The position numbers and the translations under genes are program-made. From positions 292,518-356,517 of the forward strand of contig OZ219899.1 in assembly GCA_964291635.2 (NCBI GenBank): 64,000 nucleotides of DNA, written 5' to 3'. Shown here in pieces: positions 61,017 to 64,000 of this stretch. Numbering within the stretch: position 1 is the stretch's first letter; every line of letters begins with the position of its first letter. The notes below the pieces were generated by a model, which saw only the letters and a list, made by a program, of their open reading frames with translations, did no database searches and had not been told where the DNA came from. Origin of the DNA: JAPPHA01 sp964291635. Its GTDB lineage: Bacteria; Pseudomonadota; Alphaproteobacteria; Rhodobacterales; Rhodobacteraceae.

Positions 61017-62579
61017 ATGCCTTCGAAACAATTCGGTCCGCCACTGCCCGATGTGGTTCCGGAACGGGATTCCCGTGTCGTCCGGTGCTATGCGGAGCAC
61101 CTGGAAGGCCTTGGCCTTTCGATCGGGATGACCGGCGATCTGATCAGTATAGCCGCGCACATCGTGGTTTGGCTGACGCTCAACGGGGCGGGTGTCGACA
61201 AGCTCGACATCCGCCTCCTTGACAGATTCATACTTCATGAATGCCGCTGTCCAGGGCGGCGTCGGACCGGCAGGGGGCCCGGACAGCATTGCAGGCAGTT
61301 CGCCATCAGGTTCCTCCGGTACCTGCTCGAGACCGGGCGGACGGAGGTGCCTCCGGAGATCGAGGCCGGCGGGCATCTTGCGACACGGTTCCGGGATTCC
61401 CTGGAAGAGCAGGGTTTCGCAAGCTCGGTGATCAAACAGAGCGGGAACCTGTGCCGTCACTTCATTGTCTGGCTCTACCTGTCGGACATTCCCCTGGCGG
61501 AAGCCGATGAATGCGTTCAGCGTCACTTTCTTGCCCACGACTGCGCCTGTGTTCATCCGGGGTTCCTCGACAGGCCCACAGGGTTCGCCGGATCCGATAG
61601 TTCCGGGTCAATGCTCCGGCATTTTGCCGCGTTCCTGGTGGACAGGGATGTCATCCCGGCGCCGAAGGTCCCGCAGTCCCACGTGGAGCACGGCGAACAT
61701 CTTGATGCATTCCTGCATTGGCTTCGACAGCACCGCGGTCTCAGGGACACGACCATCAAAAGATACGAACAGCACATTCGCGCGCTGCTTCCTGCTCTCG
61801 GCGACGACCCGGGGGCGTATGACGCCGCCCGGGTCAGGAACACGATCCTGGGTCGTCTCGAAACCGCCTCTCGCGGACAGGTTGGTGACGAGGCGAGCGC
61901 GCTCCGGATGTACCTGCGCTTCCTCGGCTTGAACGGCCTCTGCCGCCCGGAACTCGTCCACGCGGTCCCGACGATCCCGAGGCTCCGGGGCGAGAGCCTG
62001 CCCCGGCATGTCGGGCAGGATGACATCGAACGCATGATCGCGACCTGCGACGTGACGACGCCGATGGGGGTGCGCGACCGGGCAGTCCTGCTGCTGCTCG
62101 CCCGGCTTGCGTTGCGGGCCGGCGACGTCGCCGGATTGAATCTCGACGACATCGACTGGGACAGGGCCGCCATCCGGGTCAGCGGCAAGTCGCGGCGGGA
62201 GGCGGAACTGCCGCTGCCGCAGGATGTGGGCGACGCGCTGCGGGACTACATCCTGGAGGCCCGGCCACGCAGCGACGAGATGAAGGTTTTTCTCCGTTGC
62301 ATGGCACCGTACCGGCCCTTGTCGCGTAACAGCATCGGCGCCTCCATCGTCAGCCGTGCGATCAAGCGGGCCGGTATGCGGGGCGTCGGCCTGGCATCGT
62401 CACACCTGTTCAGGCACTCGGCGGCGACCAATCTCCTGCGCGATGGCGCTCCCCTGGAAGCCATCGGCACCCTGCTCAGGCACAGCACTCCCGACACCAC
62501 CGCGATCTATGCCCGCGTCGATGTCCGGATGCTCCGTGAACTGGTGCAGCCCTGGCCCTTCGAGGGAGACGTCCGATGA
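61017..62579 (+). CDS. RIT tyrosine recombinase A
   Basis: A 520-residue integrase. The N-terminal ~180 residues contain cysteine-rich patches (HECRCPGRR, HDCACVHPG); residues ~225-310 form a SAM-like core-binding domain (TTIKRYEQHIRALLPALGDD). The catalytic domain shows LALRAGDVAGL (Arg I), HLFRHSAATNLL (H-x-x-R) and LLRHSTPDTTAIYARVD (His/Tyr). All catalytic residues are present. GGAGAG lies about seven bases before the ATG. In RIT elements this is the first of three recombinases. Confidence 0.85.
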   Translation: MPSKQFGPPLPDVVPERDSRVVRCYAEHLEGLGLSIGMTGDLISIAAHIVVWLTLNGAGVDKLDIRLLDRFILHECRCPGRRRTGRGPGQHCRQFAIRFLRYLLETGRTEVPPEIEAGGHLATRFRDSLEEQGFASSVIKQSGNLCRHFIVWLYLSDIPLAEADECVQRHFLAHDCACVHPGFLDRPTGFAGSDSSGSMLRHFAAFLVDRDVIPAPKVPQSHVEHGEHLDAFLHWLRQHRGLRDTTIKRYEQHIRALLPALGDDPGAYDAARVRNTILGRLETASRGQVGDEASALRMYLRFLGLNGLCRPELVHAVPTIPRLRGESLPRHVGQDDIERMIATCDVTTPMGVRDRAVLLLLARLALRAGDVAGLNLDDIDWDRAAIRVSGKSRREAELPLPQDVGDALRDYILEARPRSDEMKVFLRCMAPYRPLSRNSIGASIVSRAIKRAGMRGVGLASSHLFRHSAATNLLRDGAPLEAIGTLLRHSTPDTTAIYARVDVRMLRELVQPWPFEGDVR

Positions 62580-63502
62580 CCATGACGGATCACGTGAAGG
62601 ATTACGTCGCAAGCAGGAAAGCACTCGGCCTGTCGTTCAGGGAAGAAGAGCGGGTGTTGATGCGTTACGCCGAACATGCCGACGCCAGGGGCGACAAATT
62701 CGTGCGTATAAACAGTGTCCTGGACTGGGCCCGTACGGCGATATCGGTCGGCGCGGCCCAAACGCGATTGCGCATCGTCTGCGGGTTGGCCGTCTTCCTC
62801 CATGTCGGGGATGACCGTCACGAGGTTCCCCACCGGGACGCTCTCGGCAAACGGAGACAGTACCGAGCACCGCCGCGCATTCCGTCACCCGAGGAGATCC
62901 GGAAGATCATGGCGGAGGCGCTGTCCCTGGGACCGGCAGGATCGCTCACCCCGCTGACCTTCCACACCATCATCGGTCTCATCGCATGCACCGGGCTGAG
63001 ACGCTCGGAAGCAACCGGCCTGCTGCTGGGCGACCTCGGACCGGACGGCCTCCTGATCAGGAACACCAAGAATCGCAGGGACCGCCTTGTCCCCCTGCAC
63101 GAGAGCACCCGCCGCGCCCTCGATGACTACCTCGTGGCGCGGAAACGGCGGGGCGGACCCTGCGAGCACCTGTTCGTGCTCGCATCCGGCCAGCCGGTGC
63201 ACCCGGATTATCTGACCACGACCTTCGTCCAGCTCGCTCGCAAGGCGGGGGTTCGCGGCAAAGTCGGAGAACCCGGCCCCAGGCTTCATGACCTGAGGCA
63301 CGGATTCGCCGTCGCCGCACTGCAAGGCTCCATCTCTTCCAGCCGGAAGGATGTCGGCCGACACATGCTCGCGCTCTCGACCTACCTCGGACACGCGCGA
63401 ACTGTGCACACCTACTGGTACCTCGAGGCGACACCCGTCCTCATGCGTCAGGTGTCGGTGGCGACCGAGAAACTGCTCATGACAGAAAAGGAAAAGACAT
63501 GA
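62576..63502 (+). CDS. RIT tyrosine recombinase B
   Basis: A 308-residue integrase starting in the ATGA overlap with the preceding gene. Catalytic segments are CTGLRRSEATGLLLGDL (Arg I), NTKNRRDRLVPLH (the Lys region), LHDLRHGFAVAAL (H-x-x-R) and TYLGHARTVHTYWYLEATP (His and nucleophilic Tyr). Its N-terminal domain (VKDYVASRKALGLSFREEERVLMRYAEHAD) is the usual SAM-like fold. Confidence 0.85.
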   Translation: MTMTDHVKDYVASRKALGLSFREEERVLMRYAEHADARGDKFVRINSVLDWARTAISVGAAQTRLRIVCGLAVFLHVGDDRHEVPHRDALGKRRQYRAPPRIPSPEEIRKIMAEALSLGPAGSLTPLTFHTIIGLIACTGLRRSEATGLLLGDLGPDGLLIRNTKNRRDRLVPLHESTRRALDDYLVARKRRGGPCEHLFVLASGQPVHPDYLTTTFVQLARKAGVRGKVGEPGPRLHDLRHGFAVAALQGSISSSRKDVGRHMLALSTYLGHARTVHTYWYLEATPVLMRQVSVATEKLLMTEKEKT

Positions 63503-64000
63503 CCAAACTCGCACCCCCTCTATCCACCTTCCTGCAGGAGTATCTCCCCCGTGACCGGGGAGCCAGCCGGCACACCATCGTCGGCTACACCACGAGCTTC
63601 AGGCTGCTCGCGGTCTTCGCCGCGGACAGGCACGGCATCCGCCCCTGCGAACTCGAGGTCGGCCATCTCGATGTCGACACCATTCTCGCCTTCCTCGACC
63701 ATCTCGAGGCGGAACGAGGCAACAGGGTCAATACCCGCAACACCCGTTTGGCCGCGGTCAAGAGCTTCTTCCGTTTCCTCGAGTTCCGGTACCCGGATCA
63801 TCTCGAACTGGCGGCACGGGTGCATGCGATCCCGCAGAAGAAGGGCGATGTTCCCGCGCTCGAATATGTCGACCGGGACGAAGTGGATGCGCTGCTCATG
63901 GCGCCGGATACCGCCACCAAATCCGGAACCCGGGACCGGGCGATGTTGTGCCTCGCCTACAACGCCGGGCTCCGCGTTTCCGAACTGGTCGGCCTCGGCC
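63499..64000 (+). CDS. RIT tyrosine recombinase C (partial)
   Basis: Begins ATGACCAAACTC inside the stop of recombinase B. The visible 167 residues include the SAM-like domain (FLQEYLPRDRGASRHTIVGYTTSFRLLAVFAAD, TRNTRLAAVKSFFRFLEF) and the start of the catalytic domain with Arg I in YNAGLRVSELVGLG. The remainder runs off the window. Confidence 0.85.
   Translation, partial: MTKLAPPLSTFLQEYLPRDRGASRHTIVGYTTSFRLLAVFAADRHGIRPCELEVGHLDVDTILAFLDHLEAERGNRVNTRNTRLAAVKSFFRFLEFRYPDHLELAARVHAIPQKKGDVPALEYVDRDEVDALLMAPDTATKSGTRDRAMLCLAYNAGLRVSELVGLG

Larger units (their letters stand above)
60867..64000. mobile_element. RIT element (recombinase in trio), incomplete
   Basis: Three tyrosine-recombinase genes overlapping by ATGA (62576-62579 and 63499-63502), all on the plus strand, define a RIT element. 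The left end includes a second inverted repeat TTATGTGAA (60904-60912) / TTCACATAA (60961-60969) and the palindrome TGTCATGACA between them. The right end lies beyond the window. Confidence 0.75.

Noticed and set aside
1..64000. tRNA, rRNA or riboswitch genes
   Set aside because: No cloverleaf, rRNA-like stretch or known riboswitch consensus was noticed on reading; a covariance-model scan would be needed to exclude small ones.

Overview
The window looks like an accessory-rich stretch of a marine alphaproteobacterium. The evidence is moderately high GC, a trimethylamine/TMAO gene set (gmaS, mgsABC, tmm, tmoXWV, tdm) and a taurine transporter of the kind known from roseobacters and relatives, plus many insertion sequences and broken genes. 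The number of decaying genes and the taste for taurine and TMAO would fit a host-associated (for example sponge or other invertebrate) relative, but that is inference.

Layout. 1-5.9 kb is a graveyard: an IS66-like transposase remnant, a DUF6431/transposase hybrid, a DUF3500 remnant, one intact SRPBCC gene and a tnpB-only (IS1341-like) element with matching inverted ends and a frameshift. 6.0-21.8 kb is the metabolic core: a divergent GntR regulator with a perfect palindromic operator, then a co-directional run gmaS-mgsA-mgsB-mgsC-orf-nitrilase-orf-tmm-tmoX-tmoW-tmoV-tdm. Together these oxidise TMA to TMAO, import TMAO, demethylate it to dimethylamine plus formaldehyde, and turn monomethylamine into N-methylglutamate. 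Dimethylamine monooxygenase and N-methylglutamate dehydrogenase are not in the window. An ammonium transporter with a small membrane protein converges on this run (21.9-23.5 kb). 23.9-39.7 kb carries envelope genes (LpxL-like acyltransferase, neuB, two tandem waaA/kdtA, neuC) interrupted by an ISAzo13-family IS, an Rpn cassette, an SPFH-NfeD pair, a broken AlbA/RecG-like ATPase and a DnaQ-CBS-DUF294 fusion. 40.2-47.7 kb is a glycoside import and hydrolysis locus (LacI, binding protein, two permeases, ATPase, GH63-type MGH1-like hydrolase) with two LacI-type operators. 47.8-49.1 kb is an intact ISAzo13-family IS with a 3-bp target duplication, inserted by an AraC remnant. A frameshifted nucleotidyltransferase follows. 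50.9-54.8 kb is a tauABC-type transporter. 55.2-60.9 kb holds a second Rpn cassette, a DAO-family oxidoreductase, a transposase remnant fused to a mandelate-racemase-family remnant, and a third, truncated rpn gene. From about 60.87 kb to the end lies a RIT element (three overlapping tyrosine recombinase genes; the third runs off the window).

The most interesting signals concern the three rpn genes. Two sit in ~1.5-kb cassettes whose terminal inverted repeats match those of the neighbouring ISAzo13-family IS (one cassette has a clean 3-bp target duplication). All three contain, at the same place inside the gene, a GGAGG exactly 5 nt upstream of an in-frame ATG, which would give an 83-91 residue C-terminal protein, as in the known intragenic RpnS antitoxins. 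The third copy is cut by the RIT element at a 12-8-12 palindrome that looks like a recombinase core site.
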